Notes: generated by a model not told the origin, from the letters alone. A DNA stretch of 52,317 bases from an uncultured Bacteroidota bacterium (GCA_913009685.1 CAJVXP010000013.1:1-52317); one strand, 5' to 3'; shown: positions 18,207 to 27,556, counted from the first letter of the stretch. Translations and numbers: made by a program.

Positions 18207-19438
18207 TCATCGACAGAGATAAATGGCAGGAGATATTCAGTACCATCAACAAAAATAAGTTGCGTACGTTTTTAACCGGGTTCAGCGTAGCCTGGGGTAT
18301 TTTCATGCTGATTATTTTGCTCGGCTCCGGCCGTGGACTGCAAAACGGTGTGCAGCACCAGTTTGCCGACGATGCTACCAACAGCCTGTGGGTTTATCAG
18401 GGACAAACCACCAAACCGTACCAAGGTACCAACGCCGGACGCAAAATACAGTTTACCAACGCCGATTACACACGCACCAAACGCCTCAACAGGCACATCG
18501 ACCATATTTCGGGACGCTATTACCTGGGTAACAAAACCATAAGCTACAAGCGTAATTATGGTTCCTACAATATTCGTGCGGTGAACCCCGGGAACAAATA
18601 CATCGAAAATACCGACATCACCAACGGGCGCTTTCTGAACCGGCTCGACATGGAGCATTTCAGCAAAGTGATGGTCATTGGCGACATTGTCCGGAAAGAC
18701 CTTTTCAAAAACGGTGAAAATCCGCTTGGGAAATATGTCAAAGTAGGCGATATTCCGTTTAAGGTGATTGGCGTTTTTAAAGATGCAGGCGGCAATGGCG
18801 AAATGCGAAAGGTCTATATCCCGGTGAGTACGGCACAAAGAGTTTTTAACGGTGGAAACCGGTTGAACCAGATTATGTTTACAGTGGGCGATGCCACGCT
18901 GAAACAAACCAAACAAATTGAAAAAGAGCTGCGGGCAGAGTTTGCAAAAGTGCACCATTTCGACCCTGCCGACCGCCGCGCAATACGTATTTCAAACAAC
19001 TTAGACCAATACAAAAAGGTGATGAACCTCTTTCTCGGTATCCGGGTTTTCATCTGGATTATCGGCATCGGCACCATCATTGCCGGCATTGTGGGCGTGA
19101 GCAACATTATGATGATTGTGGTGAAAGAACGTACCAAAGAGATTGGCATACGGAAAGCGCTTGGTGCCACGCCGCGCTCCATTGTTGGACTGATTTTACT
19201 GGAATCGGTAGTGATTACAAGCCTGGCAGGCTATTTAGGGCTTATGGCCGGAGTGGGATTATTGGAGCTGGTGAATAAATACATGCCACCGTCTGACTTT
19301 TTCAGAGACCCGGAAGCAAACCTTTCCATTGCACTTACGGCGATGGTTCTGCTGGTGGTTTCCGGGGCTATTGCCGGATTTATTCCCGCTAAAAAAGCAG
19401 CCTCCATTAAGCCGATTGATGCCTTGCGGGACGAATAA
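18203..19438 (+). CDS. MacB-type ABC permease (first of two)
   Basis: 411 residues with the layout of the MacB/FtsX group: one N-terminal membrane helix (AWGIFMLIILLGSGRGL), a periplasmic core of ~230 residues (includes DITNGRFLNRLDM and VMVIGDIVRKDLF), then three C-terminal helices with the FtsX motif GIGTIIAGIVGVSNIMMIVVKERTKEIGIRKALGA and the ending AAxIKPIDALRDE. Translationally coupled to the ATPase. The second permease, 204 bases downstream, is similar but not identical, so the transporter is probably a heterodimer of permeases. Exported substrate unknown; MacB relatives export antibiotics, peptides or signalling molecules, or help shape the envelope. Confidence 0.92.
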   Translation: MIIDRDKWQEIFSTINKNKLRTFLTGFSVAWGIFMLIILLGSGRGLQNGVQHQFADDATNSLWVYQGQTTKPYQGTNAGRKIQFTNADYTRTKRLNRHIDHISGRYYLGNKTISYKRNYGSYNIRAVNPGNKYIENTDITNGRFLNRLDMEHFSKVMVIGDIVRKDLFKNGENPLGKYVKVGDIPFKVIGVFKDAGGNGEMRKVYIPVSTAQRVFNGGNRLNQIMFTVGDATLKQTKQIEKELRAEFAKVHHFDPADRRAIRISNNLDQYKKVMNLFLGIRVFIWIIGIGTIIAGIVGVSNIMMIVVKERTKEIGIRKALGATPRSIVGLILLESVVITSLAGYLGLMAGVGLLELVNKYMPPSDFFRDPEANLSIALTAMVLLVVSGAIAGFIPAKKAASIKPIDALRDE

Positions 19439-19443
19439 CGAAT

Positions 19444-19555
19444 GAATGAATAATGATGAATGAAAAAACGATGAAGATAAGTTGTGAAATTGATAGAATG
19501 ACCATTGTTTGACAACCGTTTGACGATTGAGTGACGAATGAATAATGATGAATGA
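19444..19555. repeat. Direct repeat in low-complexity spacer between the two permease genes
   Basis: The 20-base string GAATGAATAATGATGAATGA occurs at 19444-19463 and again, identically, at 19536-19555. The 204-base spacer around it is made of short words such as GAATGA, TTTGACAA and AATTAAC that carry stop codons in all frames. A similar low-complexity spacer lies at 20912-21026 before the adaptor gene. The spacer separates genes that are otherwise expected to be one operon. Confidence 0.7.
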
Positions 19556-19642
19556 CAACTGTTTGACAGCACAGCAAATGACAATTGAATGATGAATAAC
19601 GAATTAACCAATTAACTAATTAACGAATGACCAATAGCAACC

Positions 19643-20911
19643 ATGAAGATATTTGATTTAGATAACTGGCAGGAGATTTGGACGGCTCTGAAAAAGAACC
19701 CGGTGAGGACATTTTTCACTGCTTTCGGCGTGTTTTGGGGAATCTTTATGCTGGTGGTCATGCTGGGGTCGGGAAAAGGGCTACAAAATGCTGTTTATCA
19801 GGGATTTGGCGACTTTGCCACCAACAGCTTTTTTATGTGGGCACAACGCACTTCCATGCCGTACCAGGGGTTCAAAAGAGGCAGAGGTTATAATTTTACC
19901 AACAGCGATATTGTAGCCATAAAAAAGAACGTTCCCGATGTGAAGCTGCTGGCACCGAGACTTCAGGGGGGTGGCTATCGGGGCGCCAGCAACGTGGTAC
20001 GTGGAAAAGAATCAGGAAGCTACACCATTTACGGCGATTATCCCGATTTTATGAAAATAGATCCGGTGGACATTCTCACCGGGCGTTTTGTCAACCTGAA
20101 CGATGTGCGCGAATACCGTAAGGTGGCCGTGATAGGAAAAGATGTGGTGAATGGGCTTTTCAAAAAAGGCGAAAAGCCCATCGGGCAATATATTCGTGTG
20201 CAGGGAGTCTATTTTGAGGTTATAGGAACCTTTAAATCAAAGAAAAAAGGAGGACAGGCCGACCGCGATAACAACAGTATTTTCCTTCCGTTCTCCAGCA
20301 TGCAGCGTACTTTTAATTATGGAAACAAGGTCTTTTGGTTTGCCATCACTTCGCAGGACAATGTGCCCGCCTCCGTTGCCGAGGCAAAAGTGATTGCCCT
20401 TATGAAAAAAATCCACCATATAAATCCCAAAGACACACAAGCCATTGGTCATTTTAACGTAGAGAAACAGTTTAAAAAAATGTCAGGATTGTTTACCGGC
20501 ATCAACGGACTGATATGGATTGTAGGCATTGGAACGCTGCTGGCCGGCATTATTGGTGTGTCAAATATTATGTTGATTATTGTGAAAGAGCGTACCCGCG
20601 AAATAGGAGTCAAACGCGCTTTGGGAGCCACTCCGATGAATATTATTTCACAAATCATTCTCGAATCGGTAACGCTCACAACCGTAGCTGGTTATGTGGG
20701 GCTGGTGGTTGGCGTCAGCCTGCTTTCACTGATAGATAAAATAATGGTGAAAAGCGGCGCCAGTTCGCAGTTCTTCCTGCATCCCGAAGTTAATTTCCAC
20801 GTGGCGCTGACCGCTTTGGGCGTGTTGGTTATTTCGGGCATCTTAGCAGGGTTGATCCCGGCCAAACGTGCCGTAAGCATCAAGCCGGTGGAGGCATTAA
20901 GAGATGAATAG
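19643..20911 (+). CDS. MacB-type ABC permease (second of two)
   Basis: 422 residues, same architecture as the preceding permease: N-terminal helix (FGVFWGIFMLVVMLGSGKGL), a periplasmic core with ILTGRFVNLNDV and VAVIGKDVVNGLF, and the C-terminal three-helix FtsX block with GIGTLLAGIIGVSNIMLIIVKERTREIGVKRALGA and AVSIKPVEALRDE. The core differs from its neighbour (for example a KSKKKGGQADRDNN loop), so the two arose by an old duplication. Together with the ATPase and the HlyD-type adaptor it forms a MacAB-like exporter. No outer-membrane TolC gene is in the window. Confidence 0.92.
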   Translation: MKIFDLDNWQEIWTALKKNPVRTFFTAFGVFWGIFMLVVMLGSGKGLQNAVYQGFGDFATNSFFMWAQRTSMPYQGFKRGRGYNFTNSDIVAIKKNVPDVKLLAPRLQGGGYRGASNVVRGKESGSYTIYGDYPDFMKIDPVDILTGRFVNLNDVREYRKVAVIGKDVVNGLFKKGEKPIGQYIRVQGVYFEVIGTFKSKKKGGQADRDNNSIFLPFSSMQRTFNYGNKVFWFAITSQDNVPASVAEAKVIALMKKIHHINPKDTQAIGHFNVEKQFKKMSGLFTGINGLIWIVGIGTLLAGIIGVSNIMLIIVKERTREIGVKRALGATPMNIISQIILESVTLTTVAGYVGLVVGVSLLSLIDKIMVKSGASSQFFLHPEVNFHVALTALGVLVISGILAGLIPAKRAVSIKPVEALRDE

Positions 20912-21026
20912 TGGACAAATAACAAATTACAAAAAACAAACATCAATCGGCGAATCAACGAATTATCAAATTATCGAAACACGAGCAAAATAAATTTAAA
21001 AATAGAAACAGTAAATACAATTTAGC

Positions 21027-22109
21027 ATGAAAACGTTTTTTAAAATTCTAATGATTGTTATCATTTTGGGTGTTTTCGGATATACCCTTTATTATCTGTG
21101 GGATAAATCGAAAGAGGAACCCGTAGTTTACAAAACAGAAACTCCGTTTGTTACCAATATTATAAAAAAGACCGTGGCCACAGGTTCGGTGGTTCCCCGG
21201 AAAGAAATTGATATTAAACCGGTGGTTTCGGGTATCATCTCCGATATCTATGTGCAGGAAGGTCAAATGGTGAAAAAAGGCGACCTGATTGCTAAAATCA
21301 GATTGATTCCCAACATGATTAACCTGAACAATGCCGTTTCGCGCGTGGATCAGGCAAAAATCAATCTGACAGAGGCCAAACGCAATTACGACCGCCAGCA
21401 TGAATTGTTGGTGAAAGAGGTGATTGCCAGGGCCGATTTCGATGCCGTGGAAACCAAATACAATATTGCTCGGGAAGAACTGCAGACGGCACAAGAGAAC
21501 CTGCAGCTGATAAAAGAGGGCCAGATTAAGAAAAAAGGAGCACCCACCAACACACTGGTACGATCCACCATTTCGGGGATGGTGCTGGTCATTCCGGTGG
21601 AAATCGGTAATCAGGTCATCGAAGCCAATAACTTCAATGCCGGAACAACCATTGCCACCGTAGCCGATATGAACGACATGATTTTCAAAGGGAAAATCGA
21701 TGAAACCGAAGTGGGAAAAATCAGGGTGGGAATGCCGCTGATTCTCACCATCGGCGCCATCGACAATACCCGTTTCGATGCCGTGCTGACTAAAATTGCA
21801 CCCAAAGGGGTGGAAGAAAACGGCGCCATACAATTTGAAATTCAGGCCGATGTAAAGCTTAAAAAAAATGAGTTTATCCGGTCGGGATACAGTGCCAACG
21901 CCGACATTGTATTACAACGTGCCGACAGTGTGCTGGCCGTGCCGGAAGGATTGCTACTGTTTGAGGGCGATTCGACCATTTACGTGGAAGTGGAAACCGC
22001 ACCTCAGGTATTTAAAAAGCAGGTGATAAAAACCGGACTTTCGGATGGTATTAATATTCAGGTGCTTTCGGGTCTCAAAAAAGGTACGAAGATAAAAGTA
22101 CCGAAATAG
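21027..22109 (+). CDS. Periplasmic adaptor of a MacAB-type exporter
   Basis: 360 residues: an N-terminal membrane anchor (residues ~5-27), a beta-barrel/lipoyl segment (VVSGIISDIYVQEGQMVKKGDLIAKI, residues ~65-95), a helical hairpin of about 80 residues (AVSRVDQAKINLTEAKRNYDRQHELLVKEVIARADFDAVE... ), the second half of the lipoyl domain (STISGMVLVIPVEIGNQV), then beta-barrel and membrane-proximal domains ending KKGTKIKVPK. Such adaptors join the inner-membrane MacB pair to a TolC-like channel. It is the last gene of the run ATPase - permease - permease - adaptor, 115 bases after the second permease. The order permease first and adaptor last is common in Bacteroidota. Confidence 0.9.
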   Translation: MKTFFKILMIVIILGVFGYTLYYLWDKSKEEPVVYKTETPFVTNIIKKTVATGSVVPRKEIDIKPVVSGIISDIYVQEGQMVKKGDLIAKIRLIPNMINLNNAVSRVDQAKINLTEAKRNYDRQHELLVKEVIARADFDAVETKYNIAREELQTAQENLQLIKEGQIKKKGAPTNTLVRSTISGMVLVIPVEIGNQVIEANNFNAGTTIATVADMNDMIFKGKIDETEVGKIRVGMPLILTIGAIDNTRFDAVLTKIAPKGVEENGAIQFEIQADVKLKKNEFIRSGYSANADIVLQRADSVLAVPEGLLLFEGDSTIYVEVETAPQVFKKQVIKTGLSDGINIQVLSGLKKGTKIKVPK

Positions 22110-22255
22110 ACCTTTATCAACTCAACGTTTGTTTTATATCCGGTAAACAAAAAGAGAGAGAACTGTTCATTTCCGGACGATATCCCTCCTGAAACGAACA
22201 GCCCCATTCTTTAGAATTTTTGATGGTGAAAGCAACGGTTTACCTTACAGTACGT

Positions 22256-22286
22256 TTTGTTTTATGGAACAATTTGTGTACGTTTG
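22256..22286 (+). promoter_or_regulatory. Full Bacteroidota promoter of the S46 peptidase gene
   Basis: TTTG at 22256-22259 (-33 box), 19 bases of spacer, then TACGTTTG at 22279-22286 (-7 box, matching TAnnTTTG). The expected transcription start at about 22293 leaves a leader of ~30 bases before the ATG at 22324 and rules out the in-frame ATG at 22264 as the start. Confidence 0.75.
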
Positions 22287-22323
22287 TATGCCTTTTATAA
22301 ATGTCTTACCAATTAAAAATAAA

Positions 22324-24582
22324 ATGAAAAAATTTTCCTATTTTCTGGTAGCCGTTCTGATTTCTATCGGTTTCCAGCTAAAAGCGCATGAAGGCATGTG
22401 GATTCCCATGCTGCTGCAACAAAATTTTGCTGAAATGCAACATATGGGGTTGAAACTTACCCCCGAACAAATTTACAGTGTGAACCATTCCAGTCTGAAA
22501 GATGCCGTTGCCGGTCTCTCTAACAGTCCAAATCCGCAAGGTTTTTTCTGTACCTCCGAAATTGTCTCCGATCAGGGACTGCTGTTTACCAACCACCACT
22601 GTGGTTTTGAATCGGTTCAGAAACACAGCTCGGTGAAACACGATTATCTGAAGGATGGTTTTTGGGCCATGAGCAAAAAGGAAGAGCTGCCCAACAAAGG
22701 ACTTACGGCTTCCATTTTGGTACGTATGGCCGATGTGAGCGACAGTATTGTCCCGCATCTCTCCGACACCATGAGCAGTCAGCAACGTTCCATGGTCGTA
22801 CGTCCCATCATCAACCGGCTGAAGAAAGCCAATTCGGACAGCGGCAAATACAATGTCGTTATCAAGCCTTTCTTTGAAGGCAACAGATATTATATGTTGG
22901 TTTATATCGTTTACCGTGACGTGCGTCTCGTTGGTTCACCTCCTTCCTCTATCGGAAAATTTGGCGGCGATACCGACAACTGGATGTGGCCGCGCCAAAC
23001 TGGTGATTTTTCCATTTTCCGCATCTATACAGCCCCCGATGGTTCCCCCGCAACTTATTCTGTCAAGAACATCCCGTTGAAACCAAAATACCATCTGCCT
23101 ATTTCGCTGGATGGTATCAAACCGGGTGATTTTGCCATGGTATGGGGTTTCCCGGGAAGGACCAACCGTTACATGACCGCGCCGGAGCTGGAGTTTAGGA
23201 TGGAACATTATTTTCCGCCTTTGGTTGAAGCCTTTGGTAAAAAACTGGAAGTTTGGAAAAAACACATGAATGCCAATTCGGGGGTGCAGATTAAATATGC
23301 TTCCAATTATGCCATGATTGCCAATAGCTGGAAATATTTCATCGGACAGATGAGAGGCGTTAAAAAACAGCATGTCATTGCTAAGAAAAAAGCTTTTGAT
23401 GATGCTTTCGCCAAATGGGTGAGCGAGAACTCCAAACGTCAGGCCAAATACGGAGAAGCTTTAAAAGATATGGCCGATGCTTTTGCCTCCGAATCAAAAA
23501 CCATCGAACCGCTTATCTATGCCAGCATTACCGGCGCGCGGGGAGCTGAGTTACTTAGTTTTGCACAGAAGTTCAGTGGTCTGGAAGGGATGTTGAAACA
23601 GTACAAAGAGACCAAAGGCAAAGAACAAAAAGCCAAAAAAATGGAACGGATAAAGAAGATGTCTGCCAAGCTGTCCGGGGAACTCCAAAAAATGTACAAA
23701 GATTACGATATGCCCACCGACCGTGATGTTTTTGCCGCCATGACCAAAATGTATTTTGGCAAAGTTCCGGAAAGTCTGCATCCCGCGTATCTTGACAAAA
23801 TGATGAAAAAGTATAAAAACAATTTTGATGCTTTTGCTAATTATGTTTTTGAAAAATCGCATTTCAGCACGGAAGCTAAAGCTAAGGCTTTCCTTGCCAA
23901 TCCCACGTTGAAAGGGGTAAAAAAAGACCCGGCTTTCATTCTTTCGCAAGCCTACATGGCCAAGCTGATGGATGCTTCCGCAGGTTATCGCGCCGCCAGA
24001 GGCAAGCTGGACAAAGGCAAAAGATTGTTCATGGAAGGCATTATGAAAATGCAGCCCGATAAAGTCTTTTATCCCGATGCAAACTCTACCCTCCGTTACA
24101 GCTATGGCAAAGTGGAAGGCTACTACCCGAGAGATGCCGTACACTATTTGTTCCAGTCTCATTTGTATGGCGTTATGCAAAAAGAAAATCCAAAAAACCC
24201 GGAATTTATCGTTCCTAAAAAGCTGAAAGATCTTTACGAAACTAAAGATTACGGCCCTTATGGCCAGGATGGGAAACAGGACGTCGATTTTCTGACTACA
24301 AATGATATAACCGGCGGCAACTCCGGAAGCCCAGTTATCAATGGCAAAGGAGAGCTGATTGGGCTGGCCTTCGATGGTAACTGGGAAGCTATGAGCGGCG
24401 ACATTGCTTACATCCCCAAATTGCAACGCACAATTGTGGTGGACATTCGCTATATATTATTTGTCATTGATAAGTATGCCGGCGATACCCGTCTGATTGA
24501 CGAAATGACCATTCACAAAGCTGTGCCGCAACCAAACCGGGTTGAAGCAACTCAGCCGGCACAACCAACGGCGCCAAAATAA
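22324..24582 (+). CDS. S46-family dipeptidyl peptidase, DPP7-like
   Basis: 752 residues from the ATG at 22324, with a signal peptide (cleavage near FQLKA, residue 21). Secreted serine peptidase that removes dipeptides from the N-terminus of oligopeptides. The chymotrypsin-like catalytic residues are visible: His92 in FTNHHCG, Ser667 in TGGNSGSPV, and an Asp in GGDTDNWMWPRQTGDFS (probably Asp228). The residue 18 positions after the catalytic Ser decides P1 preference in this family: Gly in DPP7 (hydrophobic), Arg in DPP11 (acidic). Here it is Gly685 in LAFDGNWEA, so DPP7-type specificity is inferred. The C-terminal Pro-rich tail (QPAQPTAPK) is not a sorting domain. Transcribed alone from a clear promoter. 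Confidence 0.95.
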   Translation: MKKFSYFLVAVLISIGFQLKAHEGMWIPMLLQQNFAEMQHMGLKLTPEQIYSVNHSSLKDAVAGLSNSPNPQGFFCTSEIVSDQGLLFTNHHCGFESVQKHSSVKHDYLKDGFWAMSKKEELPNKGLTASILVRMADVSDSIVPHLSDTMSSQQRSMVVRPIINRLKKANSDSGKYNVVIKPFFEGNRYYMLVYIVYRDVRLVGSPPSSIGKFGGDTDNWMWPRQTGDFSIFRIYTAPDGSPATYSVKNIPLKPKYHLPISLDGIKPGDFAMVWGFPGRTNRYMTAPELEFRMEHYFPPLVEAFGKKLEVWKKHMNANSGVQIKYASNYAMIANSWKYFIGQMRGVKKQHVIAKKKAFDDAFAKWVSENSKRQAKYGEALKDMADAFASESKTIEPLIYASITGARGAELLSFAQKFSGLEGMLKQYKETKGKEQKAKKMERIKKMSAKLSGELQKMYKDYDMPTDRDVFAAMTKMYFGKVPESLHPAYLDKMMKKYKNNFDAFANYVFEKSHFSTEAKAKAFLANPTLKGVKKDPAFILSQAYMAKLMDASAGYRAARGKLDKGKRLFMEGIMKMQPDKVFYPDANSTLRYSYGKVEGYYPRDAVHYLFQSHLYGVMQKENPKNPEFIVPKKLKDLYETKDYGPYGQDGKQDVDFLTTNDITGGNSGSPVINGKGELIGLAFDGNWEAMSGDIAYIPKLQRTIVVDIRYILFVIDKYAGDTRLIDEMTIHKAVPQPNRVEATQPAQPTAPK

Positions 24583-24620
24583 ATTAAAATATAATTATGC
24601 CGTCCCCGGATTTTAATTGC

Positions 24621-24815
24621 GGTGGCTCAGAAATGAACGACAATAATAGTATTCCTTCGTTTAGCTCTCTCTGAGCTACCCCCCGGGGTAGGCTGGTGTG
24701 AAGGCGTTAGCGGGAGAGTCTGGTATATATAAAACGAAATTATTTCTCCGGTTCACTGGATTCTCATGCCACGCCCACGCTTTTGCTATCCCGGAGGTGG
24801 CTCAGAATTGAACGG
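24621..24815. repeat. Repeated GGTGGCTCAGA motifs, possible insertion-sequence end remnant
   Basis: GGTGGCTCAGAAATGAACG at 24621-24639 recurs as GGTGGCTCAGAATTGAACG at 24797-24815 within one base (18 of 19 identical), in direct orientation; TCTGAGCTACC at 24670-24680 is the inverted form (10 of 11 match). A second palindrome, CTACCCC-CC-GGGGTAG, lies at 24676-24691. Repeated TGGCTCA-containing ends are a feature of some IS21-like elements as I recall them, but no transposase is present. The whole 242-base gap between the convergent S46 and HlyD genes consists of this material. Confidence 0.5.
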
Positions 24816-24824
24816 AGAGGCATG

Positions 24825-26069
24825 TCATTTTGCCAAAAGCCGCAGTTTCCAATCTTCTGCTCTTTTGGGCGGATACAGGTATATTTTATCTCCTTTTTTC
24901 AATCCGTGGCGGATAACAATATCTTCATCGTTGCTTTTTCCGGTAATGACTTGCTGTTTACGGTGATCCATGTACACAAAGCTGAGAGAATCGTTGTTGT
25001 GCAAACATTCGATGGGTACAAACATCGCCGTGTCGATGGTTTTTGTTATAATGCGGTTTTTGGTGGTCATCGATGGACGCAATACCGAGTCGTGACCGAC
25101 AAGCTGGATAATGACTTCAAACACTTTGGCATTTGAATTTTTCATTTGCTGCCCCATGTTAGCCACCTCTGTAACCACACCTGTAAATTTCTTATCCGGA
25201 AAAGCATCGGTACTCACAATGGCCTTTTGGCCTTTTTTCACCTTGCTGATGTCAATTTCATTCACGTAAGTACGGCTGTTCATGGCGCTCAGGTCGGGCA
25301 AAATGGCCACCACATTATCCCATGTTGAAATTTGTGCTCCCACGCCCTGTTTTTTCCCATTCCAGTTTCTTTTATAAATGACCATTCCGGCTTTGGGAGC
25401 ATACACGACAAATTCGCTTTTTAACTTTTTCAGTTCATTCAGCTTCCTGACAGATTTGTTCAGTCCGGCTTCCACCTCTTTCATGTCGGCCTTGGCTTTT
25501 TCGGTTTTCAAAATATAGTTGCCTTTGGTTTGTTTGTAGGTACGCTCTGCTTTTTCCAGCTCCAGCTTCACCTGGCGCCGGGTGGCAGGCGGTTCATAAA
25601 TAGACTGGTCAACGACAATCTGCTTATCTTCAAGCGAATATTTCATGTTAATGAGTGCATCACGGGCATCGCGCAATGTCATAGTTGTATCTAACTGAGT
25701 TTTAGTATATTGTGTGTGTAATTTTTCCACTTCGAGCTCTTGGTCTTTGATTTTGTTTTCTAAATCTGAGCGGTCGAGGTTGGCTACCCATTGTCCGGAA
25801 TCCACCACGGTTCCATCGGGAACAATCTTCTCGATACGGTATTGCCAGATGCGGGCGTCCCGCAAACCAGTTGGGTTTGGCCCCTGAATTTTTTCATTGC
25901 TCCGCGCTTCCAGTTCACCGGTAGTAGTTACACTAATAACAAACTTTCCAGATTTTACAGACACCAGAATTATCTGGTTTCCGGTATCCGGCGGTCTGGA
26001 AAAGTACCAGATAAGCGCAATGAATATCAAAGCCCCTATAACAATAAGGTAGCTCTTTTTCTGTTTCAT
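24825..26069 (-). CDS. HlyD-family efflux adaptor, orphan
   Basis: 414 residues from the ATG at 26069 (MKQKKSYLIVIGALIFIALIW, an N-terminal membrane anchor); the frame is open a little further upstream but without a good start. It has a split lipoyl domain (KIVPDGTVVDSGQWVANLD and FVVYAPKAGMVIYKRNW), a long helical hairpin between (includes DLENKIKDQELEVEKLH and YKQTKGNYILKTEKAKADM), and a beta-barrel region with NEIDISKVKKGQKAIVSTDAFPDKKFTG. It would bridge an inner-membrane exporter and an outer-membrane channel. No transporter is adjacent on its strand; it converges with the S46 gene and diverges from waaA. It could serve the MacB-type transporter upstream or one elsewhere. Confidence 0.85.
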   Translation of the reverse strand: MKQKKSYLIVIGALIFIALIWYFSRPPDTGNQIILVSVKSGKFVISVTTTGELEARSNEKIQGPNPTGLRDARIWQYRIEKIVPDGTVVDSGQWVANLDRSDLENKIKDQELEVEKLHTQYTKTQLDTTMTLRDARDALINMKYSLEDKQIVVDQSIYEPPATRRQVKLELEKAERTYKQTKGNYILKTEKAKADMKEVEAGLNKSVRKLNELKKLKSEFVVYAPKAGMVIYKRNWNGKKQGVGAQISTWDNVVAILPDLSAMNSRTYVNEIDISKVKKGQKAIVSTDAFPDKKFTGVVTEVANMGQQMKNSNAKVFEVIIQLVGHDSVLRPSMTTKNRIITKTIDTAMFVPIECLHNNDSLSFVYMDHRKQQVITGKSNDEDIVIRHGLKKGDKIYLYPPKRAEDWKLRLLAK

Positions 26070-26184
26070 AACCGTTATTAATTTAATCTTCCTAAAAAGA
26101 GGTAAATTTAAATAAATTATCTCGTCGATTCCCGTCACTTTATTTCGTTACAATCCCTTAGGGAAATTACGTTGTCTTTTTGCG

Positions 26185-26214
26185 TTGTAACAAAAATTAT
26201 TCTTATTATATTTG
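26185..26214 (+). promoter_or_regulatory. Bacteroidota promoter of waaA
   Basis: TTG at 26185-26187 and TATATTTG at 26207-26214 (TAnnTTTG) with a 19-base spacer. The leader to the ATG at 26254 is about 33 bases. A short inverted repeat TCCCT-T-AGGGA lies just upstream, around 26154-26164. Confidence 0.65.
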
Positions 26215-26253
26215 CAAAATTAAAGGAAAAAATATAAATTTCGGGTATTTATA

Positions 26254-27504
26254 ATGGCAGGAATGAGAGTATTCTATAATTTTTTTATTTATGGTTATTC
26301 TTTTCTCATAAGAATAGCTGTTCCCTTTCATCAACAGGCAAGGCGATGGGCGGATGGGCGAAAAGATGATTTTTTACGCATGAAAAATGCCGTTGGGAAA
26401 CACGAAAATATTGTTTGGTTTCACTGTGCCAGCTTGGGAGAGTTTGAACAGGGGCGTCCGGTTATGGAAGCTTTCAGAGAGACTTTTCCCGATTATAAAA
26501 TCCTGCTAACCTTTTTTTCTCCTTCGGGTTATGAATTGAGGAAAGATTATCCCGGAGCTGATTATATTTTTTATCTTCCCATAGACAAACCAAAAAATGC
26601 CCGGCGATTTATCCGGATTTTCAAACCGAAGCTGGCCATTTTTATTAAATATGAATACTGGTTTAACTATATAGAAGAACTGTCAAAAAATAAAATCCCT
26701 CTTTTCTTTGTTTCAGCCATTTTCCGCAAAAACCAATATTTTTTCCGTTATGGGGCAAAATGGTTTAGAAATCAGCTGCAAAAAGTAACCTGGTTTCAGG
26801 TACAGGATGAATTCTCTTCGGAACTGTTGAATAGCATTCGTGTTTTTCATAACGAGGTGGGCGGTGACACCCGTTTTGACCGTGTCCTGAAAGTAGCACA
26901 TGAGCCGGTTTCGCTTCCGGTAATTGAAAACTTTGCCAGCGGTAGTGATTTGCTAATCTGCGGCAGTACCTGGCCACCTGATGAAGATATTTTAAAAGAC
27001 TATCTCACACATGAAGATAGCGTAAAAATGGTCATTGCACCGCATAAAATTAATCCTGAACACCTTGCAGAAATCCAAAATAAATTCAAGGATTTTCATC
27101 CGGTTTTGTATTCCGAAACCACGAACCCCCCCCCGGAAGATGCCCGTGTTATGATTATCGACAGCATGGGGTTGCTTTCTCACCTGTATCGCTATGGTAA
27201 GCTGGCGTATGTGGGCGGCGGGTTTGGCGTGGGCATCCATAATCTTCCGGAAGCAGCGGTTTATGGTCTTCCCGTGATCTTTGGTCCCAACCACCAGCGT
27301 TTTCGCGAGGCTCTTAGCCTGTTGAAAAACGGTGGCGGTTTTGCCATTCAGGATAAAAAAAGCTTCCGGGAAACTGCCAATCGTCTTTTGCAAAATCCGA
27401 AAAAATATAAGGCCGCCTCGGAAGCTGCTGCCGGCTATGTCCGTCAACAATCGGGCGCTACATTTAAGGCCGTCGAAAAGATTAAAGAATACCTTGTAGT
27501 ATAA
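26254..27504 (+). CDS. waaA: 3-deoxy-D-manno-octulosonic acid (Kdo) transferase
   Basis: Transfers Kdo from CMP-Kdo to lipid A precursor at the inner face of the inner membrane; a GT30 glycosyltransferase. 416 residues with an N-terminal hydrophobic stretch, the catalytic-acid region WFHCASLGEFEQGRP (residues ~50-65), the Kdo-transferase motifs KYEYWFNYIEEL and VSAIFRKNQYFF, CGSTWPPDE, VIAPHKINPEHL, and YVGGGFGVGIHNLPEAAVYGLPVIFGPN near the C-terminus. The codons for NPPPED contain nine consecutive C bases (27126-27134). The gene has its own promoter; the aminopeptidase gene follows after 52 bases and may be cotranscribed. Confidence 0.95.
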   Translation: MAGMRVFYNFFIYGYSFLIRIAVPFHQQARRWADGRKDDFLRMKNAVGKHENIVWFHCASLGEFEQGRPVMEAFRETFPDYKILLTFFSPSGYELRKDYPGADYIFYLPIDKPKNARRFIRIFKPKLAIFIKYEYWFNYIEELSKNKIPLFFVSAIFRKNQYFFRYGAKWFRNQLQKVTWFQVQDEFSSELLNSIRVFHNEVGGDTRFDRVLKVAHEPVSLPVIENFASGSDLLICGSTWPPDEDILKDYLTHEDSVKMVIAPHKINPEHLAEIQNKFKDFHPVLYSETTNPPPEDARVMIIDSMGLLSHLYRYGKLAYVGGGFGVGIHNLPEAAVYGLPVIFGPNHQRFREALSLLKNGGGFAIQDKKSFRETANRLLQNPKKYKAASEAAAGYVRQQSGATFKAVEKIKEYLVV

Positions 27505-27556
27505 CAAAAAGAAAAAATACAGGAAATTTATAATTATCAACCAAAAACAATAAATC

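Noticed and set aside
22264-22323. Longer N-terminus for the S46 peptidase
   Set aside because: The ATG at 22264 lies between the -33 and -7 boxes of the gene's own promoter, and the extra residues would precede the signal peptide.
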